From NCBI GenBank assembly GCA_046261635.1, contig JBHEOL010000335.1:1-31490 (forward strand): a DNA stretch of 31,490 nt, read 5' to 3'. Below are positions 8,184 through 16,915 of this stretch, one piece after another (the stretch's first letter is position 1; each line of letters starts with the position of its first letter). The DNA is from JBHEPS01 sp046261635. Lineage in GTDB: Bacteria > Acidobacteriota > Thermoanaerobaculia > Gp7-AA8. The translations under genes were made by a program, and so were the position numbers. A model generated the notes under the pieces. The model searched no databases and was not told the DNA's origin. It saw only the letters and a list, made by a program, of their open reading frames with translations.

Positions 8184-8189
8184 ATTGTA
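8184..8189 (-). promoter_or_regulatory. -10-like hexamer before YfhO-like gene
   Basis: TACAAT on the minus strand, 11 nt before ATG 8172. No good -35 and no Shine-Dalgarno; it fits the short-leader pattern seen at other genes in the window. Confidence 0.35.
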
Positions 8190-8310
8190 AGGGAAGCGGC
8201 CCGCGGGCACACGAGGTCCCCGAGGGGCCCCGACCCGGGCGAAGCTCCGACTCCAAAGGGATGCCGCGACCCCTGTGCTATTCTGCCGCCGGACCCGCCG
8301 AAGAGCCGCA

Positions 8311-9099
8311 ATGCAACCAAGGCACGGAAAAAAGATCGTCGTCGTCCTTCCCGCCTACAACGCAGAGAAGACCCTCGTTGCGACCTTCGAGGACATCCCG
8401 AAGGACTGGGTCGACGAAATCCTTCTCGTGGACGACTGCTCGAAGGACCGGACCGTCGAGGTCGCGCGCTCGCTCGGTATCCGGACCGTCGTCCATCCGG
8501 CGAATCGCGGCTACGGAGCAAATCAGAAGACCTGCTACCGGACCGCGATGGACGAACTGGGCGGCGACATCATGGTGATGGTGCATCCCGACCATCAGTA
8601 CGATCCCACGATCATCCCGGACCTCGTCAGACCCCTGATCGCCGGAGAGTGCGATGCCGTCTTCGGCTCACGAATGCTCGGCGGCCGGCCGATCGAGGGC
8701 GGGATGCCGAAGTGGAAGTACTTCGCCAATCTCTTCCTCACGATGGTCGAGAACGCCACCTTCTACGTCTTCCTCTCGGAATATCACTCCGGGTTCCGCG
8801 CCTATTCGCGGCGGTTCCTCGAGTCGATCAATCTCGAGGCGAACTCGGACGACTTCGTTTTCGACACGGAGATCATCGCGCAGGGTGTGGCGGCCAACAT
8901 GACCGTCCGCGAGGTTCCGATCCAGACCCGCTACTTTCCCGAGGCGTCCCAGATCGGTTTCTGGCGCTCGACCCGGTACGGGTTTGCGATTCTGAAGACG
9001 ATGGTCCTGTACAAACTGCACCGGAAAGGGATCTGGTCGCATCCGATCTTCCGCCCGCCTTCGACTTCCGCGGCGAAGAGCAGCAACCCGGGCGGCTGA
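8311..9099 (+). CDS. GT2 family glycosyltransferase (dolichyl-phosphate mannosyltransferase-like)
   Basis: A 262-aa GT-A enzyme starting at ATG 8311; an upstream GTG at 8275 would add residues with no GT2 motif. Motifs are KIVVVLPAYNAEKT (8-21), LLVDDCSKDRT (38-48), NRGYGANQKT (65-74), VHPDHQYDP (91-99, where a DxD-type metal site sits), GSRMLGG, and EYHSGFRAYSR. The C-terminus ends without membrane helices. The likely role is sugar transfer from a nucleotide sugar to a lipid phosphate or glycan at the inner membrane face; donor and acceptor are not identifiable. It heads a plus-strand set: the GT-C gene begins 7 nt after its stop, and that gene overlaps the next by 4 bp. Confidence 0.88.
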   Translation: MQPRHGKKIVVVLPAYNAEKTLVATFEDIPKDWVDEILLVDDCSKDRTVEVARSLGIRTVVHPANRGYGANQKTCYRTAMDELGGDIMVMVHPDHQYDPTIIPDLVRPLIAGECDAVFGSRMLGGRPIEGGMPKWKYFANLFLTMVENATFYVFLSEYHSGFRAYSRRFLESINLEANSDDFVFDTEIIAQGVAANMTVREVPIQTRYFPEASQIGFWRSTRYGFAILKTMVLYKLHRKGIWSHPIFRPPSTSAAKSSNPGG

Positions 9100-9106
9100 G
9101 GCCCGG

Positions 9107-10336
9107 ATGAAGACGGGATCGACGGCCTGGTGCCTTGCAGCTGCCCTCCTTTCGGCCACGCTCGTCTCTGCCATCCTGACGTCCCGTGGCTCGTTGAGCG
9201 GAAGCTACCGGATCGATGAAGCGCACAAGCTCTCCGAGACCGTCTTCCTCCGGCTGCTCCTCGAGGGGAGGTTCGCCGATCCCGCCTGGTTCGGCCACAT
9301 CGTCGACCGGACGAATCCTCCCGCGGGAAAGTACCTGCTCGGCCTCGGCCTGCTCGCTCAGGGCCAGACACTTCCCGATCGTCCTTCACTCTCGATCCTG
9401 AGCGTCGACGGAACCATTCCGCCAATGCACCCGCCGGAGGAAACCCTGCCTTACGAGCCGCTTCTGATCCCGGGACGGCGCGCGGCCCTCGCCGCAACCG
9501 CCCTCACCGCGGCGCTGCTCTCGTGGATCGCGCTCCGTTTCGCAACGCCCCTGGCCGCCGTGGTCACGGTCGTTCTCTTCGCGTTCTCCTTCCCCGTTCT
9601 CGGCTGGGGAGCCTCGGCGATCTTCGATCCTTTCCTGACTCTCGCGATCCTCGCTCCTCTTCCGCTACTGGTCTCGCTCGCGGATCGCGCCGCCTCGGCA
9701 CGGCTCGCGCGGCTCGTCACCGCCGGAGCTCTCTGCGGAGTCGCATTCCAGATTCGGTTCAGCGGGGGCGTCGCCCTGGCTGCAGCGCTCGCGTGTACGG
9801 TGTGGCTTCTCGCCCCCGGCCGGAGACAGATGGTGACGGGATGCGCTGCGCTGATCGCGGCGGCGGCCGTCACCGCCGTAGCGATCAATCCCTATTACTG
9901 GGCGGCAGCTCCGGCCGGCGAATTCGCGTCCAGCCCTCTGTTGAGGGTTCCCCGCCGGCTGGCCCTTCAGATCGCCGACCTCGGAGCTCTCTCCGCGCTC
10001 GTCTCCGGGAATGCCGAGGTGCTGGAGACCCCGTTGATGAAGGCGCGATATGTCGCCGAGATTGCGTTCGGAGATCCGCTGGGCGTCGTCGGGATGGTGC
10101 TCGCGATTGCGGCGATCGCTGCCGCGACGCGGCTCCTCCGGCGCGATCGTCCCACGGCGGTAATCTTCATCTGGGCCGTCGTGGTGGTCATCGTCTACGG
10201 CGGGTGGCTTCCGTTCGCGTGGCCGCGGTACATTCTGCCGATGATGCCCGCGCTCACCCTCCTGGCGGGACTCGGCGCCGCGGAAGTCGCCTCGCTCGTC
10301 CGCTCGAAAATCGAAGCGCGCCGGAGCGCCTCGTGA
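9107..10336 (+). CDS. GT-C membrane glycosyltransferase (PMT/ArnT-like)
   Basis: A 409-aa polytopic membrane protein. After a first helix (about 7-25), the loop carries RIDEAHKLSE and RTNPPAGKYLLGLGL. This is the arrangement of GT39/GT83 (PMT/ArnT) enzymes, where acidic residues in the first extracytoplasmic loop are catalytic and an NPP-GK segment begins the next membrane region. About nine to ten helices follow, ending with AWPRYILPMMPALTLL. It probably takes a sugar from a polyprenyl-phosphate donor. GAGG of the preceding stop region lies 5 nt before ATG 9107. The stop codon overlaps the GTG start of the next gene (GTGA), so coupled translation is likely. Confidence 0.78.
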   Translation: MKTGSTAWCLAAALLSATLVSAILTSRGSLSGSYRIDEAHKLSETVFLRLLLEGRFADPAWFGHIVDRTNPPAGKYLLGLGLLAQGQTLPDRPSLSILSVDGTIPPMHPPEETLPYEPLLIPGRRAALAATALTAALLSWIALRFATPLAAVVTVVLFAFSFPVLGWGASAIFDPFLTLAILAPLPLLVSLADRAASARLARLVTAGALCGVAFQIRFSGGVALAAALACTVWLLAPGRRQMVTGCAALIAAAAVTAVAINPYYWAAAPAGEFASSPLLRVPRRLALQIADLGALSALVSGNAEVLETPLMKARYVAEIAFGDPLGVVGMVLAIAAIAAATRLLRRDRPTAVIFIWAVVVVIVYGGWLPFAWPRYILPMMPALTLLAGLGAAEVASLVRSKIEARRSAS

Positions 10337-11982
10337 GCGTGGAGCGCCGATGGATCGCCGCAGTCGTCGCGGCCCATCTGGCAGCCGGACTTCTCCTGCT
10401 GACTCCCGGCTACATCCGGCCGGACTCGGTCGCCGTCTACTCCTGGATCCGCTCGATCGTGTTCCATGGCGATCTGCTCTTCTACGACGAGTGGCTCGGC
10501 TTCGGAATGATCCGCAACGGTGTGCCGCTGGTGAAAGAAGTCACGGAGCTCGGAACTCTCGCGAACCACTGGTGGGTCGGGACGTCGATGGTCTCGGCAC
10601 CCTTCTATCTTGCCGCGCATCTGGTCGCGAAGTGGAGCGAGCCGTCGCCGAACGGCTTTCTCGGCATCTATGCGATGACGCTGGCCTGGGTCTCGGTTCT
10701 GTTCGGCGCCGCGGCCTCGGTTGCGGCGCTGCACATTCTGCGCAGGCAGCAGATCGCGATCGGAGCGGCGCTTGGAGCGATTGCCGCGATCGTCGTCGGA
10801 ACTCCGATGCTCTGGTACGAGCTTCGGTTTCCGCTCGGGACTCACCTGGCCGGCATCGCGATCATCGGGGCGCTCTGCCTGGCCCTGGTTCGGGCCGAGG
10901 AGCATCGGGAGCTCGCGCTCGACATTCTCTGCGGGCTGCTATTCGGTCTCGCCGTGACCACGCGCCTCCAGCACTTCGTTCTCGCGCCCGCCGTCGCCTG
11001 GCACCTCCGCCGATCGGGCCGCTCCTGGAGCCGGCTCTTTCTGGTGGGCCTCGCATCGCTCGTCCCGTGGGGCGCGCAGGCCGTCGCGTGGACGGCCGTC
11101 TACGGTCAGCCGCTCGGCCCCATCGCAGCCGGCTCGAGTCCCGTGGGTGGAACCTGGATGGTCTTCCACACCATCGCTCTCGATGAGGTCCTCTTCTCGA
11201 GCTTTCACGGCCTGCTTCCGTGGTCGCCAGTCGTTGCCCTCGCGGTCGTGGGATGGGTTATCGAGAGGAAGCGGTTTCCTCTCGCCACGACTCTTCTCCT
11301 GATGTTCGCGGGCGAGTGGCTGGCCAACGGCCTGCTCGACCGCTACTGGTGGGGCGGGATGTCGTTCGGGCCGCGGCGTTTCGTCGCCCTCGCCGTCCCG
11401 CTGATGATCGGGTTGGGATGGTTTCTCGCCCGGACGAAGACGGCCGGGGCGCTCGCCGCAGCAGCCGCGGCCGCGTGGGGTGTCGCCCTGGCGATTTCCG
11501 CCTCGTCCGGTTCGCTCGATCTGAGCGACGACCTGCTTCCGCGGGAGTTGCTCGCCGCGGTGGCATCGACCAATGGAACGGCTCTGACGGACTCGCTGGC
11601 GCGCGCCGCGCTGGTGCGCGCGCCGGGGCTCGCCCTCTCCGGACTCGGAATCGTCGTGCTCGTGACGGTGGCTCTATGGCCCGCAATGCGCGGCGTCCGG
11701 CGGAGCACCGTCGGGCTCGTATTCCTGAGCCTGCTGTCGGTCGCGGCAGCCGCCTTCGCGGTCGCGCCGACTCGCGAGCGCGCCGCTGCGGAGATCGCGC
11801 GCTTCGGCATCGACACCGAGAGGGGGAGAGTCGCCGGACCGCTCCTCGACGCCCGCGGACTCCTCGGCGAGGAGCTTCGGTTTCTGGAGCGGCGGGGACG
11901 CGAAGAAGAGGCCGCAAGAACGAAGGCGCTGATCGAGAACATCGACCAGCGCCTCGCGGAAGTCCTGACCGGCGATCAGTAG
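10333..11982 (+). CDS. Multi-pass membrane protein, GT-C-like, with C-terminal helical tail
   Basis: A 549-aa membrane protein starting at GTG 10333, which overlaps the upstream TGA by four bases; GGAG lies 6 nt before it. The first loop has PDSVAVYSWIRSIVF and YDEWLGFG, and a later segment reads YWWGGMSFGPRRFVAL. A W-G-G-x-S-F-G-P-R motif is common in GT39-like bacterial membrane proteins. About ten to twelve helices are followed by a charged helical tail of roughly 65 residues (REEEAARTKALIENIDQRL). It is likely a lipid-linked-sugar-dependent transferase working with the two preceding genes, but the family assignment is tentative. Its stop overlaps the convergent glyA stop region by 7 bp. 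Confidence 0.7.
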   Translation: MSVERRWIAAVVAAHLAAGLLLLTPGYIRPDSVAVYSWIRSIVFHGDLLFYDEWLGFGMIRNGVPLVKEVTELGTLANHWWVGTSMVSAPFYLAAHLVAKWSEPSPNGFLGIYAMTLAWVSVLFGAAASVAALHILRRQQIAIGAALGAIAAIVVGTPMLWYELRFPLGTHLAGIAIIGALCLALVRAEEHRELALDILCGLLFGLAVTTRLQHFVLAPAVAWHLRRSGRSWSRLFLVGLASLVPWGAQAVAWTAVYGQPLGPIAAGSSPVGGTWMVFHTIALDEVLFSSFHGLLPWSPVVALAVVGWVIERKRFPLATTLLLMFAGEWLANGLLDRYWWGGMSFGPRRFVALAVPLMIGLGWFLARTKTAGALAAAAAAAWGVALAISASSGSLDLSDDLLPRELLAAVASTNGTALTDSLARAALVRAPGLALSGLGIVVLVTVALWPAMRGVRRSTVGLVFLSLLSVAAAAFAVAPTRERAAAEIARFGIDTERGRVAGPLLDARGLLGEELRFLERRGREEEAARTKALIENIDQRLAEVLTGDQ

Positions 11983-13238
11983 ATCGGGAACTCGCGGCAG
12001 AGCGCGAGCACCTGCGACTTCACCTCGGCGATCACCTTCTCGTCTCCCTTCGAGTCGAGCACACGCACGAGAAGCTCGCCGATGCGATCCATCTCGGTCT
12101 TCCCCATGCCGCGCGTGGTCACGGCGGGCGTTCCGATGCGCAGACCCGAGGCCACCATCGGCTTGTTCTGATCGAACGGAATGGTGTTCTTATTGACCGT
12201 GATGTTCGCATTCTCGAGCATCTTCTCGCCGTCCTTGCCGGTGATGCCTTTCGAAAAGACGTCCGTCATGAACAGGTGATTGTCGGTTCCTCCGGACACG
12301 ATCCGGAATCCGGCCGACCGGATCGTCTCGCAGAGAGTTCTGGCGTTGTCGAGGATGCGCCCCTGATAGGCCTTGAACTCCGCGGAAGCCGCCTCCCTGA
12401 AAGCGACGGCTTTGGCTGCGATGACGTGGACGAGCGGGCCTCCCTGGATCCCGGGGAAGAGTGCGCGATCGAGGTCCTTTGCGTACTTCTCCTTGCAGAG
12501 CACGAGTCCCGCGCGCGGACCGCGGAGGGTCTTGTGGGTCGTCGTGGTGACGAAGTCGGCGTGCGGGACCGGCGAGGGATGGAGACCTGCGACGACGAGG
12601 CCGGCGATGTGGGCGATGTCGGCCATCATGAGGGCGCCGACCGAATCGGCGATCTGCCTGATGCGCTCGAAGTCGATGATCCGCGAATAAGCCGAGGCCC
12701 CGCAGATGATCAGCTTCGGCCGGCTCTCCTCGGCGAGCTTCTGCATCTGGTCGTAATCGATCCGCTCGTCGTCCTTCCGTACACCGTAGGCCACGACCTT
12801 GAAGTCCCGCCCGCTGTAGGAGAGCGGATGCCCGTGCGTCAGATGCCCTCCATGCGAAAGATCCATTCCCATGATGGTGTCGCCCGGCCTGAGCATGGCG
12901 AAATAGACGGAGGTATTCGCCTGCGAGCCGGAGTGCGGCTGCACTTTCGCGTGCTCGGCCCCGAACAGCGCTTTCGCGCGCTCGATCGCGAGGTTCTCGA
13001 CGATGTCGGTCGGTCCGCAACCGCCGTAGTACCTCTTGCCCGGATACCCCTCGGCGTACTTGTTGGTGAATACCGAGCCCGTGGCCGTCAGTACGGCGCG
13101 GGAAACGTGGTTCTCGGAGGCGATCAGCTCGATCGTCTCGTTCTGCCGCTTCGTCTCGACCGCGATCGCCTCCGCGATCTCGGGATCGGCTTCGGGCAGG
13201 GGCCGGTGGAGAGAGCCGGTGTGGTTCGCGTCAGACAT
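11976..13238 (-). CDS. glyA: Serine hydroxymethyltransferase
   Basis: A 420-aa PLP enzyme that interconverts serine plus tetrahydrofolate with glycine plus methylene-tetrahydrofolate, the main one-carbon source of the cell. Diagnostic segments are IELIASENHVS (37-47), YPGKRYYGGC (65-74), MADIAHIAGL with Asp207 (pyridine N contact) and TTTTHKTLRGPRAG with Schiff-base Lys236. Full-length for the family. GAGGT lies 7 nt before ATG 13238, supporting this start. It is convergent with the GT-C-like gene and divergent from the third YfhO-like gene. A TATGAT at 13295-13300 may be its -10, giving a leader of about 50 nt that contains a GC-rich dyad. Confidence 0.97.
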   Translation of the reverse strand: MSDANHTGSLHRPLPEADPEIAEAIAVETKRQNETIELIASENHVSRAVLTATGSVFTNKYAEGYPGKRYYGGCGPTDIVENLAIERAKALFGAEHAKVQPHSGSQANTSVYFAMLRPGDTIMGMDLSHGGHLTHGHPLSYSGRDFKVVAYGVRKDDERIDYDQMQKLAEESRPKLIICGASAYSRIIDFERIRQIADSVGALMMADIAHIAGLVVAGLHPSPVPHADFVTTTTHKTLRGPRAGLVLCKEKYAKDLDRALFPGIQGGPLVHVIAAKAVAFREAASAEFKAYQGRILDNARTLCETIRSAGFRIVSGGTDNHLFMTDVFSKGITGKDGEKMLENANITVNKNTIPFDQNKPMVASGLRIGTPAVTTRGMGKTEMDRIGELLVRVLDSKGDEKVIAEVKSQVLALCREFPIY

Positions 13239-13424
13239 TCCATTGACCTCGCAGCTTTGCTGTACGTTCGCGCGCCGGAGCCGGCGCCTCGCGCATCATA
13301 CCTTCTTCGCCGCGCTCCGATTCCTCCCCCGGATCGCGACTGAACCCGCTCGTTTCGGTCAGCAAGGCGCGACGTGCCGCCGCGATGTCCACTTCGGCGT
13401 CTGGCGGTCGAACCCGGCATTCTG

Positions 13425-13430
13425 TACGAT
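13425..13430 (+). promoter_or_regulatory. -10-like hexamer before third YfhO-like gene
   Basis: TACGAT ending 9 nt before ATG 13440, with no Shine-Dalgarno between. Weak match, but it fits the short-leader pattern in this window. Confidence 0.25.
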
Positions 13431-13439
13431 GTTTTTCCG

Positions 13440-15650
13440 ATGCCCAACTGGAGGAGCAGCGCGACTCTCACCGCCATCGGGTTCGCGACTCTCGTTCTCG
13501 TCGTTCTTCCGCTCGTCGCCTTCCCTTTCTATCGTGACAATCTCGCCACGCACTTTCAGCTTCGCGGAGAGCTCTCCGGGCAGTTGCGCGAGCTGACTCT
13601 TCCGCTCTGGAACCCTGAGGTCGGAGGCGGCCAGCCTCTGGGCGGCAACCCGAATTCGCTCGCCTTCTATCCGACGTTCGTACTCCACCTTTTTCTGTCT
13701 CCGTTCGTCGCATACACGCTCCACTTCATGCTCCATTGGCTGGCCGGCGCGTTTGCGATGGCGGCGCTGCTGCGGCGCGAGTCAGCGAGCCAGGGGTGGT
13801 CCACGTTCGGCGGTCTCCTCTGGCTCGTCTGCGGGGCCACGGTGTCGCTCTTTGCGTTCTTCAATCTGATCACGGCAGCGCTCTGGATTCCGGTCTGCCT
13901 TCTCGCTCTCGGCCGCCTCGGTCGCCGGACCGATGCCGCGGGAGTGCTCCTGCTCGGGACTTCATTCGGAATGTTCGCCCTGGCGGGCGAGCCGGTGATT
14001 CTCCTCGGCACCGCTGCCGCCTGCGCGGCCCTGGCGGTCCGGCACCTCTCGGTCCGCTTCGCGGGCGGGGTTCTGCTCGCGATCGTGGTCGCCGCGGTCG
14101 TCGCTTCCCCGATGCTCCTCGCATGGTCCGAGGTGGCGGGAGAGCTCGAGCGCGGCTCGCGTTCGTACTCCTCGGAGACGGTGCTCGCGGCATCGCTCTC
14201 GCCATGGGAGATGGCGGAGATCGCGCTCGGCCCGGTCCGGGGACTGATCACGGACGGCGGCGCGAGCGGTCTCGCCGCCTCGGGCGCGGTCGAGCGGTGG
14301 CCTCCACTTTTCATCCTCCTCTTCGTCGGGGCTCTCGCGATCCCGGCGCTCGCGGCGGCAGGGCGGGAGTTTCGCCCCCACCAGACCGCGGCCCTCCTGC
14401 TTCTTTTCCTCTCCGCGGGGACGTTCAACCCGCTGGTGCGGGGGGTGATCGAGCGGGTCGAGCTGCTCCGCTTCGGACGCTACCCGGAGAAGCTCGCGAT
14501 TCCAGCATGCGCGCTTCTCGTGATTCTTGTGACGATGTGGCTGCAGCGCGACGCGAGGAGTCGAATCGACCGCATCGCGATCGCCGGCGGAATCACAGGC
14601 ATCAGCGCGCTCATGATCGCGGCCGCGAGCCGCGCGGCGGACTGGCCGGCGCCGATGAGCCGGCGCATTCTCCTGTTTGGGGCTCTTGCAGTGGTGGTCC
14701 TCATCATCGGCCTGCTCCAGCCGACGCTCTCCAGAAAGCGGCTTCTCGCGATCCTCACGCTCGTTCCGGCGGCCGCGTTCGGACTTTGGGCGATACCGCT
14801 CGACTGGCGCGCGCCTTATGAGGACGTCCCCCCCGCGGCGGAGATGTTCGCGGGCGAGCGGATCGTGCGGCTCATCCCACCTGGAGTGTTCGGACGCGGT
14901 TCGACATCCGTCCGCGAGCTTTCCCGCATCTCCGCCGCGGCGGCGGACCCCACGTGGGGAGGCGCGCACGGGCTCTCCTACGCTCTCGACAGGTCGCCCG
15001 ACGGGATGTACTCGCTTCTCTCGCGAATCGTCCAGGAGAGGTTCGCCTCGGGCGATCCGGAGAGGATGGCGCGATGGGCTGCGCTCGTCGGGGCCCGGGC
15101 GATCGTGAGCGAAGCCGGACTCGACTCCCCTTCTCTTCCCCGGATCGGCACGTTCGCGATCGGACCGCGCCGGGTCCATGTGTTCGAAGTTCCGGAAGCG
15201 CTGCCGATGGCGATGGGTGTGGGTGCGATCGAATCCGCAAGCTCGATCAACGAAGGGGTAGCTCGGATCGAGGCCCCTGGATTCGATCCGCACGCCATCG
15301 GGATCGGGCCTCCCGGATGGGAAAGCGACGGCACGGTGTCGGTCACCCGGATCGAGCGCGCCGCCGGCGAGTGGAAGATCGAGCTGACCGCGGAAGAAGC
15401 GGGCGCGATCCTGGTGAACGAGAGTTTTTTCCGGGCGTGGCGGGCCGAGGATCAGGATGGGCGGGCGCTGGGAACGTTCCCGCTCAACATCGACCGGCTC
15501 GGAGTCAGGATCCCCGAGGGGACGAGCAGCATCAGCGTGAGTTTCGGCCGGCGCCGCGCGTGGATCGCGGCGGCCTGGGCCGCGAGCTGGCTCGTGCTGC
15601 TCGTGGCGATGGGCGCCTCTCATCGCGAACTGCGAGCCGGTCGAGTGTAG
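13440..15650 (+). CDS. YfhO-like multi-pass membrane glycosyltransferase (GT-C type)
   Basis: A 736-aa paralogue of the proteins at 1-859 and 5668-8172. After helix 1 (about 10-28) the loop reads PFYRDNLATHFQLR, LTLPLWNPEVGGGQP and NPNSLAFYPT. A long helical bundle is followed by a periplasmic domain (about 470-705) and a final helix (AWIAAAWAASWLVLLVAMG). The RD pair and the W-N-x(5,6)-G-Q/E-P...NP...FYP loop are shared by all three. Probable role is extracytoplasmic transfer of a lipid-linked sugar. ATG 13440 was preferred because upstream in-frame codons give a non-hydrophobic, poorly conserved lead. The 3' end overlaps the convergent folC reading frame by 119 bp. No partner GT2 gene is adjacent on this strand. 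Confidence 0.82.
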   Translation: MPNWRSSATLTAIGFATLVLVVLPLVAFPFYRDNLATHFQLRGELSGQLRELTLPLWNPEVGGGQPLGGNPNSLAFYPTFVLHLFLSPFVAYTLHFMLHWLAGAFAMAALLRRESASQGWSTFGGLLWLVCGATVSLFAFFNLITAALWIPVCLLALGRLGRRTDAAGVLLLGTSFGMFALAGEPVILLGTAAACAALAVRHLSVRFAGGVLLAIVVAAVVASPMLLAWSEVAGELERGSRSYSSETVLAASLSPWEMAEIALGPVRGLITDGGASGLAASGAVERWPPLFILLFVGALAIPALAAAGREFRPHQTAALLLLFLSAGTFNPLVRGVIERVELLRFGRYPEKLAIPACALLVILVTMWLQRDARSRIDRIAIAGGITGISALMIAAASRAADWPAPMSRRILLFGALAVVVLIIGLLQPTLSRKRLLAILTLVPAAAFGLWAIPLDWRAPYEDVPPAAEMFAGERIVRLIPPGVFGRGSTSVRELSRISAAAADPTWGGAHGLSYALDRSPDGMYSLLSRIVQERFASGDPERMARWAALVGARAIVSEAGLDSPSLPRIGTFAIGPRRVHVFEVPEALPMAMGVGAIESASSINEGVARIEAPGFDPHAIGIGPPGWESDGTVSVTRIERAAGEWKIELTAEEAGAILVNESFFRAWRAEDQDGRALGTFPLNIDRLGVRIPEGTSSISVSFGRRRAWIAAAWAASWLVLLVAMGASHRELRAGRV

Positions 15651-16896
15651 CGATCGCCTCTCCGGCCAGGTAGAGAGATCCGCAGACGAGAACGGTCCCT
15701 TTCTGTCCGAGTGCCTTCACGAGCGCGTTGCGCGGGCGCGGAACGGCATCCATCGGCGCGTCGAAGCGCTCGCTGAAGTGCGCGAGCGCAGCCCGGGCGT
15801 CGAGAGCCCGCTCTGAATCCGGCTCCGTCAGGATGATGCGGTCGAATAGCGGGAAGAGACGATCCGCCATCGCATCGTAATGCTTGTCGCGGAGGACGCC
15901 GAAGACCAGGGTGCGCGGCCGCGGAAGCGTCTGCTCCACGAATGCGGCGACGCACTCGGTGGCCTGCGGATTGTGAGCGCCGTCGACCCATACGGAGGAG
16001 TCGCCGATCGCGAACCGCTCCAGCCGACCGCGCCACCGGGTCGCCGCAATCCCCCGGATGATCGTCTTCCGCTCGAGCCGCTGGAATCGGGGGCGGATCA
16101 GCTCAGCCGCTCGCGCCGCGAGTGCGATGTTCTCGACCTGATGCCGCCCGGCGAGGGGCGACTCGATCCGGAGTCGGCCGTCCGGGGTCTCGAGCGTGAA
16201 CGCGAGGCCGTTCTCGTCAGCAGAGATCCGCGAGATGCGGCATTCTCGATGGAGCGGATGGAAAGGAACGTCCAGACGGTCCGCGCGCTTTTCGATCACT
16301 GCGAGCGCCGTCTCGTCGCGCGCGCTCGTCACCGCGACCGAGCCCCGGTGGATGATCCCCGCCTTCTCGCGGGCGATGGCCCGGATGGTCGTTCCGAGCC
16401 ATTCGGTGTGGTCGAGCCCGATCGAGGTGATGACCGAGGCGATCGGCCTGACCACGTTCGTCGCATCGAGACGTCCGCCCATCCCCACCTCGAGGATCGC
16501 GATTTCCCGCTTCTCCCGTTCGAAAAGTATGAACGTCACCAGAGTCAGCGCCTCGAAGTACGTCGGCGTGATCTCGAATTTCGACTCGGCATCCCGGAGC
16601 CGGGCGATGGCGCCCCGGAGCTCGCGCATGCCGACCGGCTCCCCGTCGAGTTGCCACCGCTCGCGAATCGAGACGAGATGGGGCGAGGTGTAGAGGCCGG
16701 TGCGATAGCCGGCGGCGCAGCAGATCGACGACAGTGTCGCGGCAGTCGATCCTTTTCCGTTCGTTCCCGCGACGAGCACCGCGGGCACGGCACGCTCGGG
16801 GCGCCCCACCGCGCTCAGAAATACACGCATCCGCCCGAGTCCCGGGCGGATTCCGCTCGCCATGAGCGATTCGAGGTAACGCAGTTCCGCGTTCAC
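15532..16896 (-). CDS. folC: Bifunctional folylpolyglutamate synthase/dihydrofolate synthase
   Basis: A 454-aa Mur-ligase-type enzyme that adds glutamate to dihydropteroate or folates using ATP. It shows the P-loop GTNGKGST (44-51), TSPHLVSIRER, LEVGMGGRLDATN, ITSIGLDHTEWLG, EKAGI, WVDGAHNPQA and FGVLRDKHYD. The enzyme proper ends around GSLYLAGEA; the last about 40 residues are Arg/Pro/Ser-rich and mostly antisense to the end of the YfhO-like gene, so the stop codon appears to have drifted. It follows accD by 19 nt; accD-folC is a common bacterial pair, and folate synthesis also links it functionally to the nearby glyA. Confidence 0.95.
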   Translation of the reverse strand: MNAELRYLESLMASGIRPGLGRMRVFLSAVGRPERAVPAVLVAGTNGKGSTAATLSSICCAAGYRTGLYTSPHLVSIRERWQLDGEPVGMRELRGAIARLRDAESKFEITPTYFEALTLVTFILFEREKREIAILEVGMGGRLDATNVVRPIASVITSIGLDHTEWLGTTIRAIAREKAGIIHRGSVAVTSARDETALAVIEKRADRLDVPFHPLHRECRISRISADENGLAFTLETPDGRLRIESPLAGRHQVENIALAARAAELIRPRFQRLERKTIIRGIAATRWRGRLERFAIGDSSVWVDGAHNPQATECVAAFVEQTLPRPRTLVFGVLRDKHYDAMADRLFPLFDRIILTEPDSERALDARAALAHFSERFDAPMDAVPRPRNALVKALGQKGTVLVCGSLYLAGEAIATLDRLAVRDERRPSPRAARASSRPRPPRSTRGAGRNSR

Positions 16897-16915
16897 GGGT
16901 TGAAGTGCGGCTCTC

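Noticed and set aside
13272..13287. GC-rich dyad in the glyA leader as a riboswitch or terminator
   Set aside because: The arms leave almost no loop, no T-run follows, and nothing like a glycine or THF riboswitch core was seen.
11220..13343. A 707-codon plus-strand open frame across glyA
   Set aside because: It is antisense to glyA and out of frame with the GT-C-like gene; no motif supports it.
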